A stretch of DNA of 35,000 nucleotides, taken from the NCBI GenBank assembly GCA_905221605.1, contig CAJNDS010002568.1:771413-806412 (forward strand), read 5' to 3'. How positions within the stretch are numbered: the first letter of the stretch is position 1; every line of letters begins with the position of its first letter. This DNA comes from Symbiodinium natans. Lineage: Eukaryota > Sar > Dinophyceae > Suessiales > Symbiodiniaceae. Positions 17,959-26,767 of this stretch are shown one piece after another. The notes under the pieces are model-generated. The model searched no databases. It was not told the origin of the DNA and saw nothing but the letters and a program-made list of their open reading frames with translations. Made by a program: the position numbers and the translations under genes.

Positions 17959-18118
17959 CTTAGGGTTTAGGGTCTAGGGCTTAGGGCCTCGGGTTTAGGG
18001 TTTAGGGTGTAGGGTTTAGGGTTTAGGGTTTAGGGTTTAGGGTTAGGGTTTAGGGTTTAGGGTTTAGGGTTTAGGGTTTAGGGTTTAGGGTTTAGGGTTT
18101 AGGGTTTAGGGTTTAGGG
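17959..18118 (+). repeat. Interstitial telomere tract (TTTAGGG)
   Basis: About twenty-two units, variant at the left end. Confidence 0.93.
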
Positions 18119-18153
18119 CCACAATGCTTCGTGACTTAGTCCCTTCCTCCCGC

Positions 18154-18190
18154 CTCCGCTGCTGGTGCTGGACGTGGTGCCAGCTGTGGC
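18154..18190 (-). CDS. C1 block, 37 nt
   Basis: GACAAG|GCC start, ATAGTTSSTSSG, GGAG|GCGGGAG end; phase 0 to 1. Confidence 0.45.
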
Positions 18191-18229
18191 CTTGTCAGGG
18201 GAAGCCATGGCCAAAGCGCCCAGGAGGAG

Positions 18230-18664
18230 TTTAGGGTTCAGGGTTCAGGGTTCAGGGTTTAGGGTTTAGGGTCTAGGGTCTAGGTCTAGGTCTAGGGTCT
18301 AGGGTCTAGGGTCTAGGGTCAGGGTCTAGGGTCTAGGGTCTAGGGTCTAGGGTCTAGGGTCTAGGGTCTAGGGTCTAGGGTCTAGGGTCTAGGGTCTAGG
18401 GTCTAGGGTCTAGGGTTTAGGGTTTAGGGTTTAGGGTTTAGGGTTTAGGGTTTAGGGTTTAGGGTTTAGGGTGGAGGGTTTAGGGTTAAGGGTTTAGGGT
18501 TTAGGGTTTAGGGTTTAGGGTTTAGGGTTTAGGGTTTAGGGTTTAGGGTTTAGGGTTTAGGGTTTTAGGGTTTTAGGGTTTTAGGGTTTTAGGGTTTTAG
18601 GGTTTTAGGGTTTTAGGGTTTTAGGGTTTTAGGGTTGAGGGTGTAGGGTTTAGGGTTTAAGGGT
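18230..18664 (+). repeat. Largest compound telomere tract with two homogeneous variant blocks
   Basis: Canonical TTTAGGG runs alternate with about twenty TCTAGGG units (18262-18416) and about nine TTTTAGGG units (18561-18635). Confidence 0.95.
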
Positions 18665-18889
18665 TTTGTAGAGTTTTCGCGAGGTGCCCATGTGTCCTTG
18701 GGCCTGGAGGCAGCCAAAGCACCCCAAAAACACTCTTGTGGCTTAGGGTTTTGTGTTTTAGAATTTGGTGAATTTCTCCCATATCGTCCCTGTTGCGGTC
18801 CTTGGCGGCCCGCTTTTAGGGTACCCAAAAAAGGGACCCTTACCAAAGGGGTTTGGGGATTTAGGGCTTTGTGGCTTGGATTTGAGTTT

Positions 18890-19061
18890 CAGGGTCCCAA
18901 TCTGACTGCACCATGCACGTGCATCCTCGTGTCCTCGCGTGCGACAGGCTGAGTGTCCCATAAACTGGCCGTGAAGTTCGTGAAGACCAAGCCGACAGAC
19001 TTTTCTTCGTCTGACGATGAGCTACTGCTTGAGCTCGTGTCGTCTTCACCTGCTTCATCAC
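18890..19061 (-). CDS. Candidate exon, acidic Ser-rich
   Basis: GTAGCAG|GTGATG acceptor in phase 1, then DEAGEDDTSSSSSSSSDEEK and SVGLVFTNFTASLWDTQ; open until 18890. The acceptor form and phase equal those of B blocks. It lies between A1 and C1, where other modules have nothing similar. The opposite strand is also open over part of it. Confidence 0.38.
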
Positions 19062-19113
19062 CTGCTACCACACTCTCCGTCCGGTCTCAACCGCCCCATA
19101 ACAACCGTGAAGC

Positions 19114-19309
19114 TAGGGCTTCGGGTTTCGGGTTTCGGGTTTAGGGTTTAGGGTTTAGGGTTTAGGGGGTTAGGGTTCAGGGTTCAGGGTTTAGGGTTTG
19201 GGGTTTGGGGTTTGGTGTTTAGGGTTTAGGGTTTGGGGTTTAGGGTTTAGGGTTTAGGGTTTAGGGTTTAGGGTTTAGGGTTTAGGGTTTAGGGTTTAGG
19301 GTTTAGGGA
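19114..19309 (+). repeat. Interstitial telomere tract with TTTCGGG and TTTGGGG variants
   Basis: Starts with TTTCGGG units, has TTTGGGG units near 19195-19215, and ends in perfect TTTAGGG. Confidence 0.93.
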
Positions 19310-19344
19310 CCCTGACCCTACCCCTACGCGACAAGCCCCGCTGC

Positions 19345-19402
19345 CTGGAATGGAGATGCCCCAGACCCGCCAAAGACGGAAAACGGCGAGGCTCCCGATG
19401 TC
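19345..19402 (-). CDS. A1 block, 58 nt (SPF/FGGSG)
   Basis: AG|G acceptor, TSGASPFSVFGGSGASPFQ, CAG|GCAGCG donor. Silent differences from other A blocks include CCG for CCC and TTC for TTT. Confidence 0.55.
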
Positions 19403-19408
19403 CTTGCA

Positions 19409-19640
19409 GGAGGTTACTAGAGTACAATTACAAACGGACCATCACGGGAACTCGCAGGGGGGGGGGGGGGGGGTGGGGGGGGGGTGGGGGGGGATTTTAG
19501 TAATAATTACAAAGGGGGGATAGTATAATTATAATTACAAAGGGACCATAAAGGGAACTCGCAGGGGGGGTATTATAGTATAAGTACAAAGGGGCCATAA
19601 TGAGGGAATACTATTAGTAATTATTCCGACCCGTGTCCCG
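19409..19640 (+). repeat. Partial tandem copies of the TAGGGTTTTGGGG family with a G-run
   Basis: TATAATTACAAAGGGACCAT recurs at about 19422, 19503, 19523 and 19580 with CTCGCAGGGGGG junctions. One junction is expanded to an almost pure G run (19457-19493). Confidence 0.65.
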
Positions 19641-19818
19641 GGGCTGTTGCAGGAATTAGGCTTCAGAATCATTAGGGGGATGGTTTGTTTGTGTGCTTCA
19701 AGGCCCGCAGCCCTGCACACATCCTGCTAAGCCTGCAAAAGGCGACTCTGCACATTTGCACATGGAAGCAAAGGCAAACGGCGAATAGTTCCTTACGTAA
19801 AAACGGGGCCTGAATAAA

Positions 19819-19903
19819 TAGAATAGGGTCTTGAGGGTTCTTATGGTATAATTACAAAGGGACCATAAGGGAATATTGTGAGTAATTGTTCCGACCCCTA
19901 TAT
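19819..19903 (+). mobile_element. Dispersed element of the TAGGGTTTTGGGG family
   Basis: Full-length copy, AATAGGGTCTTGAGGG to GTTCCGACCCCTATA, inside the non-coding part of module 1. Confidence 0.55.
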
Positions 19904-20212
19904 TAGGGCGCTCAGACTGCACCCTCAGGCCTCCAAATGCTCCGGTCCCTCTCTGAGCAATCGGTGCTCGCTCTACACCCTAAACTCCAACCCTACAAAC
20001 CCTGCCGCCCATGAATAAGGTGGCAGACGCTGTTCATGAGGACTTATGCAGGACTTGGGGTGTCGGATGCAGGTTATTGTCGGCGCAATGGCCGGGCTTG
20101 GGGTGTCGGATGGAGGCAAATTGCAGGCGAGATGGCTTGAGGCTGACTGCGTGCATCGTGCCCCATACACTCAAACCACCAAACCCCACAAGCTAGGGTT
20201 GGGGGTTTAGGG

Positions 20213-20281
20213 CTGAAACCCTTCGCCAAGGCCCCCACGCGCCACCAAACAGCGAGCTGCCACTTGAGGAGGATGAAGAAC
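20213..20281 (-). CDS. B2 block, 69 nt (SLFGG), donor altered
   Basis: TGCAG|GTTC acceptor, GSSSSSSGSSLFGGAWGPWR. The exact 69-nt length is kept but TTTCAG is followed by CC rather than GT. Confidence 0.5.
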
Positions 20282-20465
20282 CTGCATTAGGTCACCGAGG
20301 AGAGGGAAACCTTCTCTCTCAAGCCCCTAGACCCCAAACTCTAAGCCTGTTGCATTCTTGATTTGTTTACAAAGTTTGGACTTTTAGGGCGTATCGTGGT
20401 TTAGGGGAGGTTTATCTAGAGGCTTCTTGGTACAAGCCTACCAGTCGCTCCGAGGTTAAAAGCCA

Positions 20466-20526
20466 AAAAACCTAAACCTAAACCCTACACCCTAAACCCT
20501 AAACCATCCTAAACCCTAAACCCTAA
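20466..20526 (-). repeat. Short interstitial telomere tract
   Basis: CCCTAAA units with breaks, next to block C2. Confidence 0.88.
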
Positions 20527-20561
20527 CAGGGTTTGAGGTCGAAGGCTCGCCCTCCCCACGC

Positions 20562-20598
20562 CTCCGCTGCTGGCACCGGACGAGGCAGTAGCCGTGGC
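20562..20598 (-). CDS. C2 block, 37 nt
   Basis: TTTTTGACCAG|GCC acceptor, ATATASSGASSG, GGAG|GCGTGG end. Confidence 0.45.
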
Positions 20599-20609
20599 CT
20601 GGTCAAAAA

Positions 20610-20754
20610 CTTAGTAGCCCAGTAACCACATTATGATAACCCTTTTTGGGGTGGTTAGCTTATAACGGAACCCATAGACCAAAAAGAGGGTGGTTACTTT
20701 ATAAGGGAATCCATAACCCAAAAAAAGGGTGAAGGCTATGACTGGGCTACCAAG
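20610..20754. mobile_element. 145-bp element with 14-bp terminal inverted repeats
   Basis: CTTAGTAGCCCAGT at the left and its inverse with one mismatch at 20741-20754. Inside are two copies of a GTGGTTA...CCATA(G/A)ACC unit. A-runs flank both ends. It is absent from the other modules. Confidence 0.62.
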
Positions 20755-20819
20755 AAAAAGAGACTGGGCTTTTGGGTGCCAGCCCTGTTCAGCTCCAAAT
20801 AAGCCCCTTGCTCCCGTGC

Positions 20820-20868
20820 CTGAAACGGCGATGTCCCAGAGCCGCCAAAGGGCGACGCTCCTGACGTC
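20820..20868 (-). CDS. A2 block, 49 nt (in-frame 9-nt deletion)
   Basis: TSGASPFGGSGTSPFQ. Three codons are missing relative to other A blocks, frame preserved; CAG|GCACGG donor. Confidence 0.52.
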
Positions 20869-21398
20869 CTCGCGGGTGTCTCGAGGCTATTCCCACAAAA
20901 CGGGCTTTGGAGGAATGCTTGATGTGCTTCTGACTCCCTCTAAGCTAAAAACAGCTGCGAAAACTGCAAAAGACGACTCCGCACATGTGAACGTGGATGT
21001 GTCTAGGCTTCAGTTGACATTGAAAGCGCCGGGCGCTGGATGCACTGGACTACAGTATGAAAGAGCCGGGCACCGTTCGCACTTATAAGCAAAGATGTAT
21101 AGATACTGCTGGACAGCTTGTGTTCATCAACAGCCGTGAAAGCAAGAACGTGGTGCTCACACTGCACCCTCAAGCCTACAAACTCTCCCGTCCATCTCCG
21201 AACTATCGGTGTACACCCAAAAACCCCAAAACCCTACAAGCCCCGCTGCCCATGGATGAGGTGGCAGACGCTGTTCATGAGGCTTTGTGCAGGACTTGGG
21301 GGTGTCGGACGTAGGTGATTTTCGTCGTGTGTGGCAAATTGTGGCCGTCGTGGCTTGATTGAGGTCGACTGCGTGCGTTGTGCCCCATGATCCCTACA

Positions 21399-21460
21399 TA
21401 TTAGGTTTTAGGGTTTAGGGTTTAGAGTTTAGGGTTTAGGGTTTAGGGTTTAGGGTTTAG
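21399..21460 (+). repeat. Telomere tract flanked by a 10-bp direct repeat
   Basis: 62 bp of TTTAGGG units lie between two copies of GATCCCTACA (21389-21398 and 21461-21470). Sister modules have that motif once and no tract (24862, 26353). Confidence 0.9.
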
Positions 21461-21478
21461 GATCCCTACACTCCTTAC

Positions 21479-21547
21479 CTGAAACCCTTGGCCAAGGCCC
21501 GAGCGCGCCACCGAACAGCGAGCTGCCACCTGAAGAGGCTGCAGAAC
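21479..21547 (-). CDS. B3 block, 69 nt (SLFGG) with GT donor
   Basis: AGCAG|GTTC acceptor, GSAASSGGSSLFGGALGPWP then RVS, ending TTTCAG|GTAAGG, a consensus donor. Phase 1 to 1. Confidence 0.58.
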
Positions 21548-21796
21548 CTGCTTGATCAGGGCCATCGAGTTCTTAATTTAGGCTTTAGGGTTTAGGGTTC
21601 TTAAACCCTTACACCCCAAGACTAAGCCTGTGGCGTGCTTTTGCTGTTATGTCTCAGCGCTTTGGGCTTTTAGGCTTGTCGTTCAAGGCTTGCATGTGGT
21701 TCTGGGGTGGTTCAGAGGTTAGGCCGCAGGCCTACCGGTTCCTCAGGGCGTAAAAGAGGGTTTGGGGATCAGGGTTCACCCCAGCCCTCCTCCCGC

Positions 21797-21833
21797 CTCC
21801 ACTGCTGGCACTGGACGAGGTACCAGCCGCGGC
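21797..21833 (-). CDS. C3 block, 37 nt
   Basis: GACAAG|GCC start, AAAGTSSSASSG, GGAG|GCGGGAG end. The upstream minus-strand sequence continues open as TPFGTVPPDK, so the true start may be earlier. Confidence 0.5.
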
Positions 21834-22100
21834 CTTGTCAGGGGGAACTGTGCCAAAAGGGGTCCCGGCTATGGCTTAGGGTTTGCAGAGTTTTGAGGTT
21901 CATGTGGGTTTGGAGGCAACTGAGGAACCTATGACACCTTTGTAACCCGACACGACAAATTAGGTGATTGGCGCGCTGATTGCCCACCATGCAGGTGCAG
22001 CCTACTGTGAGGCAGGGTGGGCATCTCAGTCACACTTGCAGTCCTAAACGGCTATGCCATTTACAATCCCCAAGCTGGCAGCACTCCGCTTCACAACTCA

Positions 22101-22119
22101 CCCCCCCCCCCCCCCCCCC
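22101..22119. repeat. 19-base C run
   Basis: Expanded at a place where the next module has only CCCTCCCC. Confidence 0.9.
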
Positions 22120-22218
22120 GATTCCAAAGCATGAACAACATCGCCAAGCCTTGATGCGCCCAAAAAAACATTGAGCCTTTGCGCGCCAGACTGTGTCTGC
22201 TCCAAACAAGCCCCCTAG

Positions 22219-22411
22219 CAGGGTTTAGGGTTTAGGGTTTAGGGTTTAGGGTTTAGGGTTTGGGGTTTAGGGTTTAGAGTTTAGGGTTTAGGGTTTAGGG
22301 TTAAGGTTTAGGGTTTAGGGTTTAGGGTTTAGGGTTTAGGGTTTAGGGTTTAGGGTTTAGGGTTTAGGGTTTAGGGTTTAGGGTTTAGGGTTTAGGGTTT
22401 AGGGTTTAGGG
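22219..22411 (+). repeat. 193-bp telomere tract inserted beside block A3
   Basis: Flanks CAAGCCCC and CTGCCTGAAACGG are nearly contiguous in modules at 20800, 24340 and 25720. Confidence 0.94.
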
Positions 22412-22420
22412 GCTCCCTGC

Positions 22421-22478
22421 CTGAAACGGGGATGTCCCCGAGCCGCCAAAGCTAGAAAAGGGCGAGGCTCCCGATGTC
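22421..22478 (-). CDS. A3 block, 58 nt
   Basis: GTGAG|GACATC acceptor, TSGASPFSSFGGSGTSPFQ, TTTCAG|GCAGGG donor. Confidence 0.57.
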
Positions 22479-22744
22479 CTCACGAGTGGGCCGAGGCCCT
22501 TCCCAGCAAGCGGCAATCAGAGGATTGTGTGGTGAGCTTCTGACCCCCCGATCCTATATACATCCTGCTAAAAACCGCAAAAGACGACTCCGTGCATGTG
22601 CGCTTGGATGTGTCAAGGCTTCTACCACGGGGCCCTGGATGCACTGGACTCTAAACAGTATGAAAGGGGCGACGCCGTTCACGCTTATGTGAAAAGATGT
22701 TGCTGCACAGCTTGTGTGTTTTCGCAGCCGTGAAAGCAAGAACA

Positions 22745-22811
22745 TCCTAAACCCTGAACCCTGAACCCTAAACCCTGAACCCTAAACCCTAAACCCTCAA
22801 CCCTAAACCCT
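22745..22811 (-). repeat. Telomere tract replacing module sequence
   Basis: CCCTAAA/CCCTGAA units sit where sister modules read about 20-30 bp of other sequence before GAATAGTTCC. Confidence 0.88.
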
Positions 22812-23020
22812 ATGCATACCAATAGTTCCTTACGTAGGCTCAACTCTCCGGTCCATCTCTGAACAATCGGTGCGCACTCCACACCCCCAAAACCAAACCC
22901 TACAAGCCCTGCCCAGCCCATGAAAAAGTCGCAGACCCTGTGGGGGATTTTTCTAGGGCTTTGGGGTGTCGGATGTAGGCTGATCGCTTGAGGTTGACTG
23001 CGCGCGTCGTGCACCACATG

Positions 23021-23065
23021 ATCCCTAAACCCTAAATCCGAAACCCTAAACCCAAACCCTAAACG
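23021..23065 (-). repeat. Short telomere tract grown from a CCCTA in the module
   Basis: The sister sequence GATCCCTACACTCC becomes GATCCCTAAACCC here. The insertion removes the donor of B4. Confidence 0.8.
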
Positions 23066-23127
23066 CCTTAGCCAAGGCCCCCGCCCGCCACCGAACAGCG
23101 AGCTGCCACCTGAAGCGGTTGCCGAAC
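23065..23127 (-). CDS. B4 block (SLFGG), 3' end truncated
   Basis: ATGCAG|GTTC acceptor, SLFGGGRGPWLR follows a Gly/Ser start. The donor end is replaced by telomere units. Confidence 0.45.
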
Positions 23128-23139
23128 CTGCATTGTCAG

Positions 23140-23237
23140 GGTTTAGGGTTTAGGGTTTAGGGTTTAGGGTTTAGGGTTTAGGGTTTAGGGTTTAGGGTTT
23201 AGGGTTTAGGGTTTAGGGTTTAGGGTTTAGGGTTTAG
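23140..23237 (+). repeat. Telomere tract seeded at GTCAGGG
   Basis: Sister modules read TCAGGGTCATCGAGGAT. Here TCAGGG runs into TTTAGGG units and resumes at ACAACGAGGAT. Confidence 0.92.
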
Positions 23238-23387
23238 AGACAACGAGGATGTAGGGACAACATTGATTCTTGAAGTCTCAGACCGTCTGAGAACCCAAAC
23301 CCAAAGCCTCTTGACTGTGTGTCTTGCTTTGTTTGAGGGGTTTGGCCTTTCGGGCTTGTCGTGGTTTGGGGGGTTGCCGGTGGTTGC

Positions 23388-23480
23388 ATATATGTAATAT
23401 TATATAATACGATTAAATTATGTATCGTATTGAATCATATTGTATCATATTATATCATACTTTGTTATATTATATTAGGC
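23388..23480. repeat. AT-rich ATATTATATCAT repeat
   Basis: Short degenerate repeats (TATTGTATCATATTATATC) form an isolated AT island within module 4, absent from other modules. Confidence 0.8.
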
Positions 23481-23545
23481 TTATTTAGAGGTACAAAGCT
23501 GCTGGCTGTTTGAGGGTTTAATGGGGTTTGGGTTGGGTGCTACAA

Positions 23546-23570
23546 CCCCCCCCCCCCCCCCCCCCCCCCC
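23546..23570. repeat. 25-base C run
   Basis: Unbroken C run, translating as poly-Pro in one frame. Confidence 0.92.
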
Positions 23571-23669
23571 AGCAAAAAATGAAAATCACACAAAACAAAC
23601 TTAAACCCCAAAAGCCGCAATCCCAAGAGGGTTCAGGGTTCAGGGTTCACTTAGACACCCTTCTCCCGC

Positions 23670-23709
23670 CTCCGCTGTTGGCACTGGACGAGGTGCCAGT
23701 GGCCGTGGC
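23670..23709 (-). CDS. C4 block, 40 nt
   Basis: GACAAG|GCC, ATATGTSSSANSG, GGAG|GCGGGAG. One codon longer than C1-C3. Confidence 0.5.
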
Positions 23710-24360
23710 CTTGTCACGTGGAGCTGCAATGGATCCCGGCTACTTGCTTCTTGGCTGAACTTGGGAGGGTAGCTAAAAATTAAGGTTTTAGCTGCCTTCT
23801 TCAGAAACCCAATAAACCCAAAAAAGGTAAGGATCTAAAGTTACAGTAAAGTACCACAAAGGCTTTTTCAGGCTGCTGGGGGCTTCAGGGTTTGCAGAGT
23901 GTTGGGGTTCAATTTTGGGTTTGGAGGCAGTTGAGGAACACATGACACCCTGACCGACAAAGGGAATAAGGATGGTGGTGCGTTGGGCTTTCATGACGTG
24001 CAGCCGTAGGGCCATATAATGGGTTGGATCAAACCTACGGCGCTTTTGTCAGTCGATAACCCTAGCTCGAGGTACTGAAAAGAGACTTAGATCATCTACA
24101 GAACTATTCGGCATGATGCCGCCCTATCAGCTTATGCAGGTGCAGCCGCGTGTATCAGGGTGAGCGTCTCATCATTGCCACGACGCACAATCCTAAATGA
24201 CTGGTCCACATACAATCTCCAAGCTGGCAACACCGAACCACTTCAGCCTTCCCTCCCCTGAATCCAAAACCAACATCGCCAGGTCTTAAAGCCAAAACAA
24301 ACACTGAGCCTTTGCGCACCAGCTCGGCTCAGCCTTAAACAAGCCCCCCTTGCTCGCTGC

Positions 24361-24418
24361 CTGAAACGGAGATGCCCCAGAGCCGCCAAAGCCAGAAAAG
24401 GGCGAGGCCCCCGATGTC
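24361..24418 (-). CDS. A4 block, 58 nt
   Basis: CACGAG|GACATC acceptor, TSGASPFSGFGGSGASPFQ, TTTCAG|GCAGCG donor. Confidence 0.57.
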
Positions 24419-24879
24419 CTCGTGAGCTTCGAGGCTAGGCAAGCAGCAAACAGCAATCAGAGGATTGTTTGGTCTGCTTCGGACCCCCCTGGATGCACTG
24501 GACTCCAATTAGTATGAAAGGGGGCGACGCCGCTCACGCTTATGTGAAAAGATGTTGCTGCCATGCTTGTGTGTTTTCAGTGGCCGTCAAAAACAACTAC
24601 ATGCAAACCAAAGGTCAGCGGCGAATAGTTCCGCATGTAGGCTGCTCACACTGCACCTTCAAGCCTACAAACTCTCCGTTCCATCTCTGAACAATCGGTG
24701 CACACTCCACACCCCCAAAACCAAACCCTACAAGCCCTGCTGCCCAAAACTGGCAGACCCTGTCCCTGTTGGGGATTTATAATATAGGGCTTGGGGTGTC
24801 GGATGTAGGCAAACTGCAGGCAGAATGGCTTCAAGCTTGCTGCTTGCATCGTGCTGCATATGATCCCTACACTCCCTAC

Positions 24880-24948
24880 CTGAAACCCGTAGCCAAGGCC
24901 CCCGCGCGCCACCGAACAGCGAGCTGCCACCTGAAGAGGCCCCCGAAC
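24880..24948 (-). CDS. B5 block, 69 nt with GT donor
   Basis: ATGCAG|GTTC acceptor, SGASSGGSSLFGGARGPWL then RVS, TTTCAG|GTAGGG donor. Confidence 0.58.
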
Positions 24949-25186
24949 CTGCATTATCAGGATCAGCGAGAATAGGGAAATTTATAGACCCCAAACACTA
25001 AGCCTATGAGTTGTTTCTTTTCTTTGTTTCTGTGGCTTCTCGATTGGGGGTTACATGTGGGTCTGGGGGCGGTTTAGAGGCTTGCGGTGGTACAAGCCGA
25101 CCGGATGCTTGGGGGTTCAAAAGCCGAAACCCAGGGTTTAGGGTTCCGGGTTTCGTTTTTGGTTTAGGGTTCCGGGCGTCTCCCGC

Positions 25187-25226
25187 CTCCGCTGCCGGCA
25201 CTGGACGAGGTGCCAGCGGCCGTGGC
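25187..25226 (-). CDS. C5 block, 40 nt
   Basis: GGCAAG|GCC, ATAAGTSSSAGSG, GGAG|GCGGGAG. Confidence 0.5.
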
Positions 25227-25251
25227 CTTGCCAGGGGGAGCTGTGGCATTG

Positions 25252-25349
25252 AACCCCCCCTACCCCCTAATATTAAATACCCTCCCATATACCATAATGC
25301 AACAACAATGGGGGGTATTGAATATTAGGGGGTAGGGGTAGGGGGGTTT
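25252..25349. mobile_element. Hairpin element rich in CCCCCTAATATT
   Basis: The left arm (25252-25281) CCCCTAATATTAAATACC and the inverse right arm from 25311 pair over nearly 30 bases. ATATTAGGGGG recurs once more at the right end. It is absent at this position in sister modules. Confidence 0.62.
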
Positions 25350-25732
25350 AATATTAGGGGGAGGTGATTACTTGCTTTGTTCAGGCTGCTGAGGGCTTAG
25401 GGTTTGCAGAGGGGTTAATTAATTTGGGTTTGGAGGCAGTTGCGGAATGTGGAGGAACCTATGACACCCTTATGACCCGACGAAGCGAGTTAGGTTCTTG
25501 ACACGCTGGGCAATTGCCCTGCAGGTGCAGCCTCGTGTGCGTCAGAGATCGACAAGTCTTGAAGCACATTCCTAAACAGCTGGGCGATACTTGGGCGATT
25601 TTACATCTCCAAGCGGGCAACGCCGAACCACTTCATCCCGGAATCCAAATCCTGAACAACATCACATATGCGCAAAAAAAAATACTGAGCCTTTGGCCGC
25701 CAGCCCGGTCTGCCCCAAACCAGCCCTCTTGC

Positions 25733-25790
25733 CTGAAACGGAGAGGTCCCCGAGCCGCCAAAGCTAGAAAAGGGCGAGGCTCCCGACGGC
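25733..25790 (-). CDS. A5 block, 58 nt
   Basis: CACGAG|GCCGTC acceptor, PSGASPFSSFGGSGTSPFQ equivalent, TTTCAG|GCAAGAG donor, a strong GC-type site. Confidence 0.57.
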
Positions 25791-25873
25791 CTCGTGCGCT
25801 CGCCGAGGCTATTCCCAGGAAACGGGCTTCAGAGGAGTCTTTTGTGTGCTTACGACCCCGTAAGCCTATAAGC

Positions 25874-26131
25874 CTATAAGCCTAACAACAGCCTGCTAAA
25901 ACTGCAAAAGACGACTCCACTCATTTGCACGTGGATGTGTCTAGGCTTCAGATGAAAAGCTCTGGGGCACTGGATGAAATGGACTCCAAACAATATGAAA
26001 GCCGGGCACCCTTCACGCTTGTGCGTATAGTTACTGCGGCGCAGCTTGTGTTGTTCAGTAGCCATGAAAGCAAATAGTTCCACACAACAGGCGAACGGCT
26101 TGTCGTTCAGTACGTACGGCTGCTCACCCAC
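25874..26131 (-). other. Fourth conserved module segment, open frame of unknown product
   Basis: One minus frame is open for 85 codons and includes FAFMATEQHKLRRSNYTHKR. Sister modules give related but interrupted readings such as YVATEKHKLWSSNYSHESER (27284-27484 region). It may be another exon whose phase would link B to A. No family recognised. Confidence 0.3.
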
Positions 26132-26370
26132 CTCGCACCCTGAAGCCTACAGACTCTCCGGTGCATCTCTGAACTATCGGTGCTCACTCTACACCAGAAA
26201 ATCTAAACCCTTCAAGCCCTGCTGCCCATGATAAGTGATAAGTTAGCAGACCCTGTTGAGAACTTACAAAGTTTTTAAAGGGGTTGGGGTGTTGGACGTA
26301 GGCCAACTGTAGGCTTGATTGCTTGAGGTTGAGTGCATGTATCGTGCCCTGTGATCCCTACACTACCTGA

Positions 26371-26484
26371 GAAGTAGGGTTTATATTAATGTTTTTGGTG
26401 AGTGTCTATCAGGCTCCTTTTAATGTTGGTGAGTGTATGTATTTAGTGTCCTTTTGGGGGTACAAGAAGTATAGACCCTACTTC
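26371..26484. mobile_element. 114-bp hairpin element in module 6
   Basis: GAAGTAGGGTTTATA at the left and its inverse (one mismatch) at the right, inserted between GATCCCTACACTACCT and ACCTACCTGAAACCC, which are nearly adjacent in sister modules. Confidence 0.62.
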
Positions 26485-26490
26485 ACCTAC

Positions 26491-26541
26491 CTGAAACCCT
26501 CAGCCAAGGCCCCCGCGTGCCGCCGAACAGCGAGCTGCCAC
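26491..26541 (-). CDS. B6 block, 51 nt (in-frame 18-nt deletion) with GT donor
   Basis: ATGCAG|GTGG acceptor, GGSSLFGGTRGPWLRVS, TTTCAG|GTAGGT donor. Confidence 0.55.
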
Positions 26542-26723
26542 CTGCATTCTCAGGGTCATCAAGGATAGGGAACCACTACTTCTTACCCCCTTAGACCCCA
26601 CATCCAAAGCCTACGTGATGATGCTCTTGCTGTTTACGTCTTCAAGGCTTATTGTGGCTTAGGGGTTTCATGTTGTTGTAGGTTTTGTTTAGAGACCGTT
26701 AGGCACTTAGACCCTCCTCCCGC

Positions 26724-26760
26724 CTCCGCTGCTGGCACTTGAGGAGCCAGTGCCCATGGC
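26724..26760 (-). CDS. C6 block, 37 nt
   Basis: GACGAG|GCC, AMGTGSSSASSG, GGAG|GCGGGAG. Confidence 0.48.
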
Positions 26761-26767
26761 CTCGTCG

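Noticed and set aside
20729-21088. 119-codon plus-strand frame in module 2
   Set aside because: The frame is not conserved in sister modules and runs antisense across block A2, whose minus-strand frame shows codon-type conservation.
25514-25879. 121-codon plus-strand frame in module 5
   Set aside because: Interrupted in other modules and antisense to A5.
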